22,654 nucleotides of DNA from Roseiarcus sp031367195 (GTDB lineage: Bacteria > Pseudomonadota > Alphaproteobacteria > Rhizobiales > Beijerinckiaceae), in contig JANLPL010000046.1 of the NCBI GenBank assembly GCA_031367195.1, forward strand, positions 1 through 22,654, in the 5' to 3' direction. The translations under genes were made by a program, and so were the position numbers. Below, in pieces: positions 6,776 to 13,820 of this stretch; the first letter of the stretch is position 1, and the number at the start of each line of letters is the position of its first letter. The notes under the pieces are model-generated. The model made no database searches. It was not told the DNA's origin and saw only the letters and a program-made list of their open reading frames with translations.

Positions 6776-8382
6776 GCGCGACCGCGCCGCTGGCGCGGCG
6801 CGAGGGTTATGCTGCGACGCCTTCGCAAACCTGGCTGGCGGCGGCGGCGCTGGTCGCGGTGGCGGTCGCCATTCAACTGAAATTCGGCATGATGGCCGAC
6901 GTCGCGTGGCTGGTGGATTGCGACCAGCGTTGGCTCGCCGGCGCCGTGCCCTATCGCGATTTCGTCGAGATCAATCCGCCTGCCTCGCTGCTGCTTTATC
7001 TGGCGCCGGTCGCCGCCGCGCGCGCGCTCGGGATCGCTCCGGAAATAGCGGTGAGCCTGTTCGGCTTTCTCTCTGCCGGCGCGGCTTTGGGCTTGAGCGC
7101 GCTGATCCTGCGACGCGGGCGCCCCGTTGGGGCGAGCGTCACGCTGTCGGCGGTGATCGCGCTGGTCGTGCTGCCCGGCGAAACATTCTGCGAGCGCGAT
7201 CATCTGGCGGCGGTGTTCGGCGCGCCGCTGCTGGCGCTGGCGCTCGCGCGCGCCGAGGGGTTGCGGGTGAATATTGCGCTGGCGCTGGTCGCGGGCGTTG
7301 GCGCAGGCGTGATGGCGGCGATCAAGCCGCCCTATGCGCTGATCGGGCTGATGCTCGCGGGCTTTGTCGCGATCCGGGTGGGGACGCGCACGGTCCTGAA
7401 GGCGCCGGAATATTACGCGGCGGCGGCGGTGGGGCTGGCCTATGTCGCCAGCGTCGGGCCGTTGTTCCCCGATTATGTCGCCAACGTGCTGCCGCTCGGC
7501 GTCGCGATCTACGTGCCGTCGCGCGAGAGTTTTGCGACGCTCGTCGCCTCCACGGGCGCGTTGTTGGCTCTGTTGATCGGCGCGACCGCCGCGCTCACGG
7601 CGGGCGGGCGATATACGACCGGCTTCGTCGTGGCCGCGCTTGCGGCGCTGGGCGCGGGCGTCGGCTATTTCCTGCAAGGCAAGGGATGGATTTATCAGGC
7701 GATTCCGGCGGCGATGTTCGCCACGCTGGCCGGCGGTTTTGCGCTGGAAGGTCGGCGCGGCGGCCTGGGGCTCGCCGCCGCCGGCGTCGCGGCGGCGCTG
7801 GGCGTTTCCTTCCTCCACAGCATCGGCCTTGCCTTAGGGCTGGGGCTGGCGGTCGGTTTGTTGGCCGCGCGGGTGAAATTCGCCGCCTCCGAACTCGGGC
7901 CGCTGGCGCTGGCGGCGGCGATCGGCGCGGCTTGCGGCGTCTGTGTGATTGAGCGTCCGCAGACGCCGGCGCTGGAGAGCGAACTGAAAAAGCTGGGGCC
8001 GGGCGTGACGCTCGGCGCGGTCACCGAGGACATGGGCCTGCCGTTCCCGCTGGCGCACCGGGTCGGCGCGCATTGGGCGATGCGCTCCAACAGCCTGTTC
8101 GTCACCGCCGCGGTGCGGCGTCTGCTGTCGCGGCGGCCGGGCGATGCCGCGCGGTTGCAGGCCTATGCCGACGCCGAGCGCAAGCAGATGATCGACGACA
8201 TCGTCGCCAATCGTCCCGAGGCGCTGCTGGTCGGGCCGCTCGGCACAAGTCTGCACGCGGACGTGTGGGCCGACTCGAGGTTGCAGGCGGTGATGGCGGA
8301 TTATCTTAAGGTCGCGGTCGAGGAGCGGCCGGGCTATTCGGCCGAGCTGTGGGTGAGGAAGGATTTTGCGCCCGCGCGCTGA
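6772..8382 (+). CDS. Polytopic membrane protein, probable GT-C-type glycosyltransferase
   Basis: The 536-residue product has a cytoplasmic N-terminus, roughly ten hydrophobic segments between residues 20 and 400, and a hydrophilic C-terminal domain of about 130 residues. After the first membrane segment comes a loop with clustered acidic residues 'MADVAWLVDCDQRWLAG' then 'VPYRDFVEINPP'. This is the location and flavour of the catalytic Asp loop in lipid-phosphate-sugar-dependent GT-C enzymes (PMT/ArnT-like). The GTG at 6772 overlaps the GT2 stop (GTGA) and is preceded by GAGGA at 6761-6765, which decides the start and suggests coupled translation. Together they could decorate a surface glycan or protein in the periplasm. 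No named family is certain. The gene ends one base before the convergent LON gene. Confidence 0.72.
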   Translation: MSATAPLARREGYAATPSQTWLAAAALVAVAVAIQLKFGMMADVAWLVDCDQRWLAGAVPYRDFVEINPPASLLLYLAPVAAARALGIAPEIAVSLFGFLSAGAALGLSALILRRGRPVGASVTLSAVIALVVLPGETFCERDHLAAVFGAPLLALALARAEGLRVNIALALVAGVGAGVMAAIKPPYALIGLMLAGFVAIRVGTRTVLKAPEYYAAAAVGLAYVASVGPLFPDYVANVLPLGVAIYVPSRESFATLVASTGALLALLIGATAALTAGGRYTTGFVVAALAALGAGVGYFLQGKGWIYQAIPAAMFATLAGGFALEGRRGGLGLAAAGVAAALGVSFLHSIGLALGLGLAVGLLAARVKFAASELGPLALAAAIGAACGVCVIERPQTPALESELKKLGPGVTLGAVTEDMGLPFPLAHRVGAHWAMRSNSLFVTAAVRRLLSRRPGDAARLQAYADAERKQMIDDIVANRPEALLVGPLGTSLHADVWADSRLQAVMADYLKVAVEERPGYSAELWVRKDFAPAR

Positions 8383-8383
8383 A

Positions 8384-9052
8384 TCAGTGCAGGTGGCGCG
8401 GCGAGTCCGATGCGCCGGCCATGTCGAACTGCGCGATCGCCACCAGAATGTCGGCGCGCGACTTCAGATCCGCCGCCTCCAGCATCGCCTGCTTTTCGCG
8501 CGCGCCATAGGGGCTCATGATCGCCAGCGAATTGACCAGCGTCTCGTTCGACGCCTTGCGGATGTCGCTCCAGTCGATCTTGAGGTCGTTGGCCTTGGCG
8601 AACTCGCGCAATGCGGCGATCAGCCCATCGCGATCGACGTCGGATTCGCCGGCGCCTTCGACGAAATCCTGCGCATAAGGCGCACAATCGGCGCGCACGA
8701 TGCGGTAGGGCGTCAGGGTCGACATTTCCTCCGCGACGCGGAAGCGGGCGACGCCCATCAGGCTGAGAAAACAGCGGCCGTCGCCGATCTCGGCATATTG
8801 CACGATGCGGCCGACGCAGCCGATCTCGCAGAGTTCGGGGCTCGGACCGACCGCGTCGTCGCCCGCCTTGGGCTGGATCATGCCGATCAGCCGCTCGCCG
8901 CTCAGCGCGTCGTCGAGCATGGCGAGATAGCGCGGCTCGAACACGGTGAGCTGGATCGGCCGGCGCGGCAGCAGCAGCGCCCCCGCCAGCGGAAACACCG
9001 GCAGCGTGGCGGGCAGCTCATCGGCGCTGGCGAAGGTTCGGTTCAGTTTCAT
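8384..9052 (-). CDS. LON substrate-binding domain protein
   Basis: The 222-residue protein is a stand-alone Lon N-terminal (PUA-like) domain: 'LPVFPLAGALLLPRRPIQLTVFEPRYLAML', 'GCVGRIVQYAEIGDGRCFLSLMGVARFRV' and 'PYRIVRADCAPY' are the recognisable family blocks. It has no AAA+ or protease domain, so it cannot be Lon protease; such proteins may bind misfolded substrates, but their role is not settled. It follows the CnoX-like thioredoxin gene by 21 nt on the same strand, an arrangement common in alphaproteobacteria. The small Trm112-like gene that often follows this pair is absent here, replaced by the convergent GT-C gene. Confidence 0.88.
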   Translation of the reverse strand: MKLNRTFASADELPATLPVFPLAGALLLPRRPIQLTVFEPRYLAMLDDALSGERLIGMIQPKAGDDAVGPSPELCEIGCVGRIVQYAEIGDGRCFLSLMGVARFRVAEEMSTLTPYRIVRADCAPYAQDFVEGAGESDVDRDGLIAALREFAKANDLKIDWSDIRKASNETLVNSLAIMSPYGAREKQAMLEAADLKSRADILVAIAQFDMAGASDSPRHLH

Positions 9053-9073
9053 TCCGCTTCTACGGTCCCGTTG

Positions 9074-9961
9074 TTAGAACCAGATCGCCGACAGTTTGCG
9101 ACGCGCGGCGACGGTCGCCTTGTCCATCAGGCCCCAGGCCTCGAAAAATTGCAGCAATTGCTTGCGCGCCGCGCTCTCGTTCCAGGCGCGGTCGCGCTTG
9201 ATGATGGCGAGCAATTCGTCGGCCGCCGAATCGCGCTCGCCCTTGGCGTTGAGCGCCGCGGCGAGATCGAACCGCGCCTGATGATCGTCGGGATTGGCTG
9301 CCAGCGCTTTCTGCAACGGCGCGAGATCGCCGACCTGGGACGCCTGCTCGGCCAGATGCAGCGCGGCGGTGGCGGCTGATATCGCTGGGTCGGGCTCTTT
9401 GCCGGGGGCGGGCGGGGCCGCCATCGACAGCACCGCGCGCGCCTCGTCGAGATTGCCCGCCTCGACATGCAGCCGGGCGAGCCCGCCGATCGCCTTGGGG
9501 TGGGTCTCCTCCTCCGCGAGCACGCTGGCGTAAAGCCCGGCCGCGCCCTCCGCGTCGCCGGCTGCGGTCGCCGCCTCCGCCTCTATGATCAGCGCTTCGC
9601 TGCCGCCGGTCAGCGGGCCGACGAGGCGCTCGATGAAGCCGCGCACCTGGCTCTCGGGCAGGGCGCCCATGAAGCCGTCGATCGGCTGGCCGCGATCGAA
9701 CGCGATCACGGCGGGAATCGACTGAACGCCAAGCTGGCCGGCGATCTGGGGATGGTCGTCGATGTTCATCTTGACCAGCGTGACCTTGCCCTTGGAATCG
9801 GCGACGGCCTTCTCCAGCACGGGCGCAAGCTGCTTGCAGGGGCCGCACCAGGGGGCCCAGAAATCGACCAGAACCGGCTGCTTGGCCGAGGCCGCGATCA
9901 CGTCGGCCTTGAAGGTCGCCGTGGTGACGTCTTTTGTCTTGCTCGCCCCGTCCAGAGCCAT
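9074..9961 (-). CDS. CnoX/YbbN-like thioredoxin-TPR co-chaperone
   Basis: The 295-residue protein has a thioredoxin domain (about 10-115) with active site WAPWCGPCKQL (C39, C42) and the cis-proline in SIPAV (P83), followed by an alpha-helical TPR-like domain to the C-terminus. This is the CnoX (YbbN) plan: a cytoplasmic holdase linked to GroEL and DnaK that protects clients from oxidation. The E. coli protein lacks a full CXXC, while here CGPC is intact, so redox activity is plausible. The ATG at 9961 is preceded by AAGGGAAA. A GC hairpin (9980-9997) lies between this gene and the upstream proX-like gene, but without a T-run. It is probably cotranscribed with the LON gene. Confidence 0.9.
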   Translation of the reverse strand: MALDGASKTKDVTTATFKADVIAASAKQPVLVDFWAPWCGPCKQLAPVLEKAVADSKGKVTLVKMNIDDHPQIAGQLGVQSIPAVIAFDRGQPIDGFMGALPESQVRGFIERLVGPLTGGSEALIIEAEAATAAGDAEGAAGLYASVLAEEETHPKAIGGLARLHVEAGNLDEARAVLSMAAPPAPGKEPDPAISAATAALHLAEQASQVGDLAPLQKALAANPDDHQARFDLAAALNAKGERDSAADELLAIIKRDRAWNESAARKQLLQFFEAWGLMDKATVAARRKLSAIWF

Positions 9962-10022
9962 GATTCCGTTTCCCTTGCCGCGCGCCCCCCGGCGCGCCCT
10001 CTAAATGGCCCCAAGCGCGCAA

Positions 10023-10529
10023 TTATTCAACTGGCGCGGCGAGGTCGATGACGAGCGGCGCGTGGCCGGTCGCTTTGAGAAAGGTCTTCAGGCCGTCCGG
10101 CGTCACGCCGGTCGTGCGCGTGTTGACGAGCGGGTGGAAATTGACTCTTGTCTGCGCCATCAGCCCGGCATCGAGCACCACCGTGACGCGGCCCGCCTTG
10201 TCGTTGATCGCCCCGAACGGGGTCACCGCGCCGGGGCGCACGCCCCAGACCTCCTCCAGAAGATCCGCCGAGCCGAACGAGACGCGCCCGTTGGCGCCGA
10301 TCTTCTCGTGCACGCGCTTGAGGTCGATCACGGTCTCCTCGCCGAGCGTGAGCAGGAACAGCCGGCTTTTCTTGTCCTTGACGAACAGGTTTTTCGAGTG
10401 GCCGCCGGGGATCTGCCCGCGCAGGGTCTGGCTCTCTTCGACCGTGTGCAGGGGCGGATGCTCGACGGTCTCTGAGGCGACGCCGAGGTGGTCGAGCAAG
10501 GCGACGAGGTCTTCAGGGCTGGCGGGCAT
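10023..10529 (-). CDS. proX: ProX/YbaK-type aminoacyl-tRNA deacylase
   Basis: The 168-residue protein is a single-domain member of the INS/ProXp superfamily. It shows 'HPPLHTVEESQTLRGQIPGGHSKNLFVKDKK' in parts: the HPPLHTVEES block, a GxIPG-like glycine/proline loop and the conserved lysine in SKNLFVKD, followed by 'GSADLLEEVWGVRPGAVTPFG'. Free-standing members (ProXp-ala) hydrolyse mischarged Ala-tRNA(Pro) in the cytoplasm and so back up prolyl-tRNA synthetase. The start at ATG 10529 fits the usual length. It is the first gene of a minus-strand group with the thioredoxin and LON genes (61-nt gap) and is divergent from the DUF899 gene. Confidence 0.88.
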   Translation of the reverse strand: MPASPEDLVALLDHLGVASETVEHPPLHTVEESQTLRGQIPGGHSKNLFVKDKKSRLFLLTLGEETVIDLKRVHEKIGANGRVSFGSADLLEEVWGVRPGAVTPFGAINDKAGRVTVVLDAGLMAQTRVNFHPLVNTRTTGVTPDGLKTFLKATGHAPLVIDLAAPVE

Positions 10530-10624
10530 GGGCGTCCGGATCGGCGGCGATAAGCGCCGGCAATAGCCTTCGCCACGCCGCGGCGCCAGAGGGGCGTCCG
10601 CTGTAAACCGAGCGGCGTCGCGGT

Positions 10625-10654
10625 TTGGCGTTCACCAGCCGGAAGTGCTAAATT
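10625..10654 (+). promoter_or_regulatory. Candidate sigma70 promoter of the DUF899 gene
   Basis: TTGGCG (10625-10630) and TAAATT (10649-10654) are separated by 18 bp, each matching 4 of 6 consensus positions. They sit in the 151-bp divergent gap, 26 bp before the DUF899 start, with GGAGGA (10669-10674) as ribosome site. No clear operator is seen. Confidence 0.45.
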
Positions 10655-10680
10655 CCGCGCGCCCGCCCGGAGGAACCGAC

Positions 10681-11391
10681 ATGGAAAGCACAGCTTCGCA
10701 CCCCGTCGTCGATCGCAACGCCTGGCTCGCCGCGCGCGCGGACCTGCTGGCGCAGGAAAAGGCGTTCACGGTGGCGCGCGACGCGCTGAGCGCGAAACGC
10801 CGCGCGATGCCGTGGGTCAGGGTAGACAAGCCCTATCGCTTCGTCGGCGCGAAGGGCGCGACAACGCTCGCCGGTTTATTCGAGGACCGCCGTCAGCTTG
10901 CGCTGTGGCATTTCATGTTCGCGCCGGATTGGGAAAGCCCGTGCAAAAGCTGCTCGTTCTGGGCCGATGGCTATGATGGCGTGGCCGAGCACCTGGCGCA
11001 TCGCGACACGACGTTGGTGGCGACCTCGCGCGCGCCGTACGAAAAGCTCGCGCGAACGGCGCAGCGCATGGGCTGGACGTTTCCGTGGGTGAGTTGCGAA
11101 GACGACTTCGCCCAGGATTTCGGCGTTGCGTTCTCGCCCGAGACAATCGCCAGCGGCGAGGTCGAGTACAACTACCGTAAGGCGCCCATCCGCATGTCCG
11201 ACCTGCCGGGCTTCAGCGCCTTCCTGCGCGAGGGCGAGGTCGTCTATCACACCTATTCGACCTACGCGCGGGGCCTCGACATGATGAACGTCGCCTATCA
11301 GATGCTCGATCTGACGGCGCTCGGGCGCCAGGAAAGCGAAAGCAATCCGATGAGCTGGCTGCGGCGGCGCGGCGAATACGAGGCGGGCTAG
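10681..11391 (+). CDS. DUF899 thioredoxin-like family protein
   Basis: The 236-residue protein has the DUF899 signatures 'FMFAPDWESPCKSCSFWADGYDG' in parts: PDW, the C88-x-x-C91 pair and FWAD. It then has 'YNYRK' and 'VYHTYSTYARGLDMMNVAYQMLDLT' near the C-terminus. The family has a thioredoxin fold but no established reaction; the cysteine pair suggests redox chemistry. No signal peptide is seen, so it is probably cytoplasmic. GGAGGA lies 6 nt before ATG 10681. The alcohol dehydrogenase gene follows after 35 nt on the same strand and may be cotranscribed. Confidence 0.88.
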   Translation: MESTASHPVVDRNAWLAARADLLAQEKAFTVARDALSAKRRAMPWVRVDKPYRFVGAKGATTLAGLFEDRRQLALWHFMFAPDWESPCKSCSFWADGYDGVAEHLAHRDTTLVATSRAPYEKLARTAQRMGWTFPWVSCEDDFAQDFGVAFSPETIASGEVEYNYRKAPIRMSDLPGFSAFLREGEVVYHTYSTYARGLDMMNVAYQMLDLTALGRQESESNPMSWLRRRGEYEAG

Positions 11392-11426
11392 TTTCGGCCG
11401 CGACGCGTTCACACAAAGGCTGGCTC

Positions 11427-12575
11427 ATGAACCTCACCGGCAACTGGAACTATCCGACTTCCGTCCGCTTCGGCCCCGGCCGGATCCGTGAACTGCCCGA
11501 GATTTGCGCCGCCGCCGGCATGAAGCGGCCGCTGGTCGTCACCGATCCCGGCGTCTCGCGGCTGCCGATGTTCGCCGGGGCCATCGCCTCGCTCGACGGC
11601 GCGGCGGCGTTCGACCGCGTGCAGGCGAACCCGATCGCCGCCAATGTCGAGGACGGGCTCGCCGTCTATCGCAACGGCGGCCATGACGGCGTCGTGGCGT
11701 TCGGCGGCGGATCGGCGTTGGATGCAGGCAAGGTGATCGCCTTCATGGCCGGCCAGACGCGGCCGATGTGGGATTTCGAGGATGTCGGCGACTGGTGGAC
11801 CCGCGCCGACCCCAAGGGCATCGCGCCCATTATCGCGGTGCCGACCACCTCCGGCACCGGCTCCGAGGTCGGGCGCGCCGGCGTGATCACCGACGAGACG
11901 ACCCACACCAAGAAGATCATTTTTCATCCGCAGATGATGCCCCGCACGGCGCTGCTCGATCCCGAACTGACGCTTGGTCTGCCGGCGAAACTCACGGCGG
12001 GCGTCGGCATGGACGCGCTGTCGCACTGTCTGGAGGCTTTTTGTGCGCCGGGCTTCCACCCGCTCGCCGACGGCGTGGCGCTGGAGGGGATGCGGCTGGT
12101 GAAGGAATTTCTGCCCCGCGCCGTGCGGACCGGAAACGACGTCGAGGCGCGCGGCATGATGATGGCGGCGGCTGCGATGGGCGCGACCGCGTTCCAGAAG
12201 GGCCTCGGCGCCATGCACGCGCTGTCGCATCCCATCGGCGCGCTGCATGGCACGCATCACGGCATGACCAACGCCGTGTTCATGCCCTATGTGCTGGAGC
12301 ACAATCGGGCGGCCATCTCGGAGCGGATTTCCCGCGCCGCCGCCTATCTCGGGCTGGCGGCGAATTTCGACGCCTTCCTCGAATGGGTGCTGCGCTTACG
12401 CGCCGAAATCGGCGTGCCGCATACGCTGATCGCGCTGGGCGCGCCGGTTAACGACGCCGAGCGCATCGTGGAAATGGCGCTGCTCGACCCCACCGCCGGC
12501 GACAACCCGGTCGCGCTGACGCGCGAAGGGGCGCGGCGTATTTTCGACGCCGCCGTGAAGGGCGCTTACGCTTAG
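11427..12575 (+). CDS. Iron-containing (group III) alcohol dehydrogenase
   Basis: The 382-residue protein has the NAD(P)-binding glycine motif FGGGSALDAGK (92-102), TTSGTGSE (140-147), and the metal site D196 and H200 in GMDALSH, H264 in GLGAMHALSH and H278 in HGTHHG, in the same order and spacing as the Fe ligands of E. coli FucO. It would interconvert an alcohol and an aldehyde with NAD(P) in the cytoplasm; the substrate cannot be read from the sequence. The gene lies 35 nt after the DUF899 gene. Its TAG stop overlaps the stop of the convergent serine hydrolase gene by three bases (12573-12575 against 12572-12574). Confidence 0.92.
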   Translation: MNLTGNWNYPTSVRFGPGRIRELPEICAAAGMKRPLVVTDPGVSRLPMFAGAIASLDGAAAFDRVQANPIAANVEDGLAVYRNGGHDGVVAFGGGSALDAGKVIAFMAGQTRPMWDFEDVGDWWTRADPKGIAPIIAVPTTSGTGSEVGRAGVITDETTHTKKIIFHPQMMPRTALLDPELTLGLPAKLTAGVGMDALSHCLEAFCAPGFHPLADGVALEGMRLVKEFLPRAVRTGNDVEARGMMMAAAAMGATAFQKGLGAMHALSHPIGALHGTHHGMTNAVFMPYVLEHNRAAISERISRAAAYLGLAANFDAFLEWVLRLRAEIGVPHTLIALGAPVNDAERIVEMALLDPTAGDNPVALTREGARRIFDAAVKGAYA

Positions 12576-13789
12576 TCGAGCGCCTGATAGACCAGCGCGC
12601 GCAGGTCGAACTCGGGCAGGTCGAAGCTCAGCATCGACTGGGTCATGAACAAGGCGACGACCTGCTCCTTCGGATCTACCCAGTAGGTGGTCTTGGCCGC
12701 GCCCGACCAACCGAACTCGCCCGCCGTGCCCGGCGCGCCGGAGGCGGCGGCGTCAAGCAGCACGCGCGAGCCAAGGCCGAAGCCGTAGCCCATCAGCGGC
12801 ATCCCGCCGATTTCGATTGGCGTCGGCGACGGCGGCAGATGATTGGCGTGCATCAGCTCCAGCGTCTTGCGGCCGATCACGCGCACGCCGTCGAGCGACC
12901 CGCCGTTGCACAGCATCTGGGCGAAGCGGAAATAGTCGCCGGTCGTGCCGAACAGCCCGTGGCCGCCGCGCTCGAACAGATCAGACGCATCGGCGGGATA
13001 GCTTTTCTCGACGTCGATCCGCTCGTTGTAGCCCGCCCGCCATTGCTCCAAAGCCGTGCGCGAGGTGACGCCCGGCTGCATGATGTCGGGACGACCGTAC
13101 ATCGCGGCGAGACGTCCGCGCTTGGCCTCGGGCACGACGAAATCGGTGTCGGGCATCTTCAGCGGCGCGAAAATCCGCCCGCGCAGGAAGGCGCCGAGCC
13201 TCTGACCCGAGACGATCTCGATCAGCCGCGCCGCGACGTCGATGCCGACGCTATAGTGGAACCGCTCGCCCGGTTGAAAGGCGAGCGGGAAAGTCGCCAG
13301 GTCTTCGATCGCCTCGCCAAGCGGGGCGCGGGCGTCGAACAGCTTGCCGCTGGCGTAGTCGCGGCTCACCGGAGAATCCTCAAGAAAGCCATAGGTGAGG
13401 CCGCTGGTGTGCATCATCACGTCGCGCACCATCATCGGTCGCTTCTGCGGCTCAAGCGCGCCGTCGGGGCGCAACACCTTGGTTGCGCCGAAGGCGGGAA
13501 TGTATTTCGCTACAGGATCAATCAGCCGCAGCTTGCCCTCTTCAACCAAGGTCATCAGCGCCGTGCAGACAATCGGCTTGGTCATGGAATAGAGCCGGTA
13601 GATCGAGTCTTGCGGCATCGCCGCCTTCGCCTCGCGGTCGCTGAACCCGAAAGTGTCGCGATAGGCGATGTCGCCGCCGCGCGCGACCAGCACGTCGATC
13701 CCGGCATAGATTCCGCGATCCACATAGGCCTGCATCGCCGGCGCGATGCGTTTGAGCCGCGCCCTGTCGAACCCACCGCTATGCCCCAT
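12572..13789 (-). CDS. Serine hydrolase, class C beta-lactamase/family VIII esterase type
   Basis: The 405-residue protein has the nucleophile motif S68-M-T-K71 (SxxK), the tyrosine motif Y179-S-V in 'FQPGERFHYSVGIDV', the family blocks 'MVRDVMMHTSGLTYG' and 'GLFGTTGDYFRFAQML', and 'GWSGAAKTTYW' in place of the beta-lactamase KTG motif. That combination is typical of family VIII esterases and related D-aminopeptidase-like enzymes, so an ester or peptide substrate is more likely than an antibiotic. No signal peptide follows the chosen start. ATG 13789 is chosen because GGGGGAGGA lies 7 nt upstream; an in-frame upstream ATG would add 27 unrelated residues. It follows the nucleotidase gene after 31 nt. 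Confidence 0.88.
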   Translation of the reverse strand: MGHSGGFDRARLKRIAPAMQAYVDRGIYAGIDVLVARGGDIAYRDTFGFSDREAKAAMPQDSIYRLYSMTKPIVCTALMTLVEEGKLRLIDPVAKYIPAFGATKVLRPDGALEPQKRPMMVRDVMMHTSGLTYGFLEDSPVSRDYASGKLFDARAPLGEAIEDLATFPLAFQPGERFHYSVGIDVAARLIEIVSGQRLGAFLRGRIFAPLKMPDTDFVVPEAKRGRLAAMYGRPDIMQPGVTSRTALEQWRAGYNERIDVEKSYPADASDLFERGGHGLFGTTGDYFRFAQMLCNGGSLDGVRVIGRKTLELMHANHLPPSPTPIEIGGMPLMGYGFGLGSRVLLDAAASGAPGTAGEFGWSGAAKTTYWVDPKEQVVALFMTQSMLSFDLPEFDLRALVYQALD

Positions 13790-13796
13790 GATTCGA

Positions 13797-13805
13797 TCCT
13801 CCCCC
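13797..13805 (-). promoter_or_regulatory. Ribosome binding site fixing the serine hydrolase start
   Basis: On the minus strand GGGGGAGGA lies 7 nt before ATG 13789. It favours this start over the in-frame ATG at 13870, which lies inside the upstream nucleotidase gene. Confidence 0.75.
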
Positions 13806-13820
13806 TGTTCCGATTGAAGC

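Noticed and set aside
9980..9997. GC hairpin between proX and the thioredoxin gene as a terminator
   Set aside because: The 7-bp stem lacks any following T-run on the minus strand, and the genes are only 61 nt apart, so read-through is more likely.
12572..13789. Serine hydrolase as an antibiotic-resistance beta-lactamase
   Set aside because: It has SxxK and a Y-S-V motif, but lacks the KTG triad, replaced by WSGAA, and has no signal peptide, which fits family VIII esterases.
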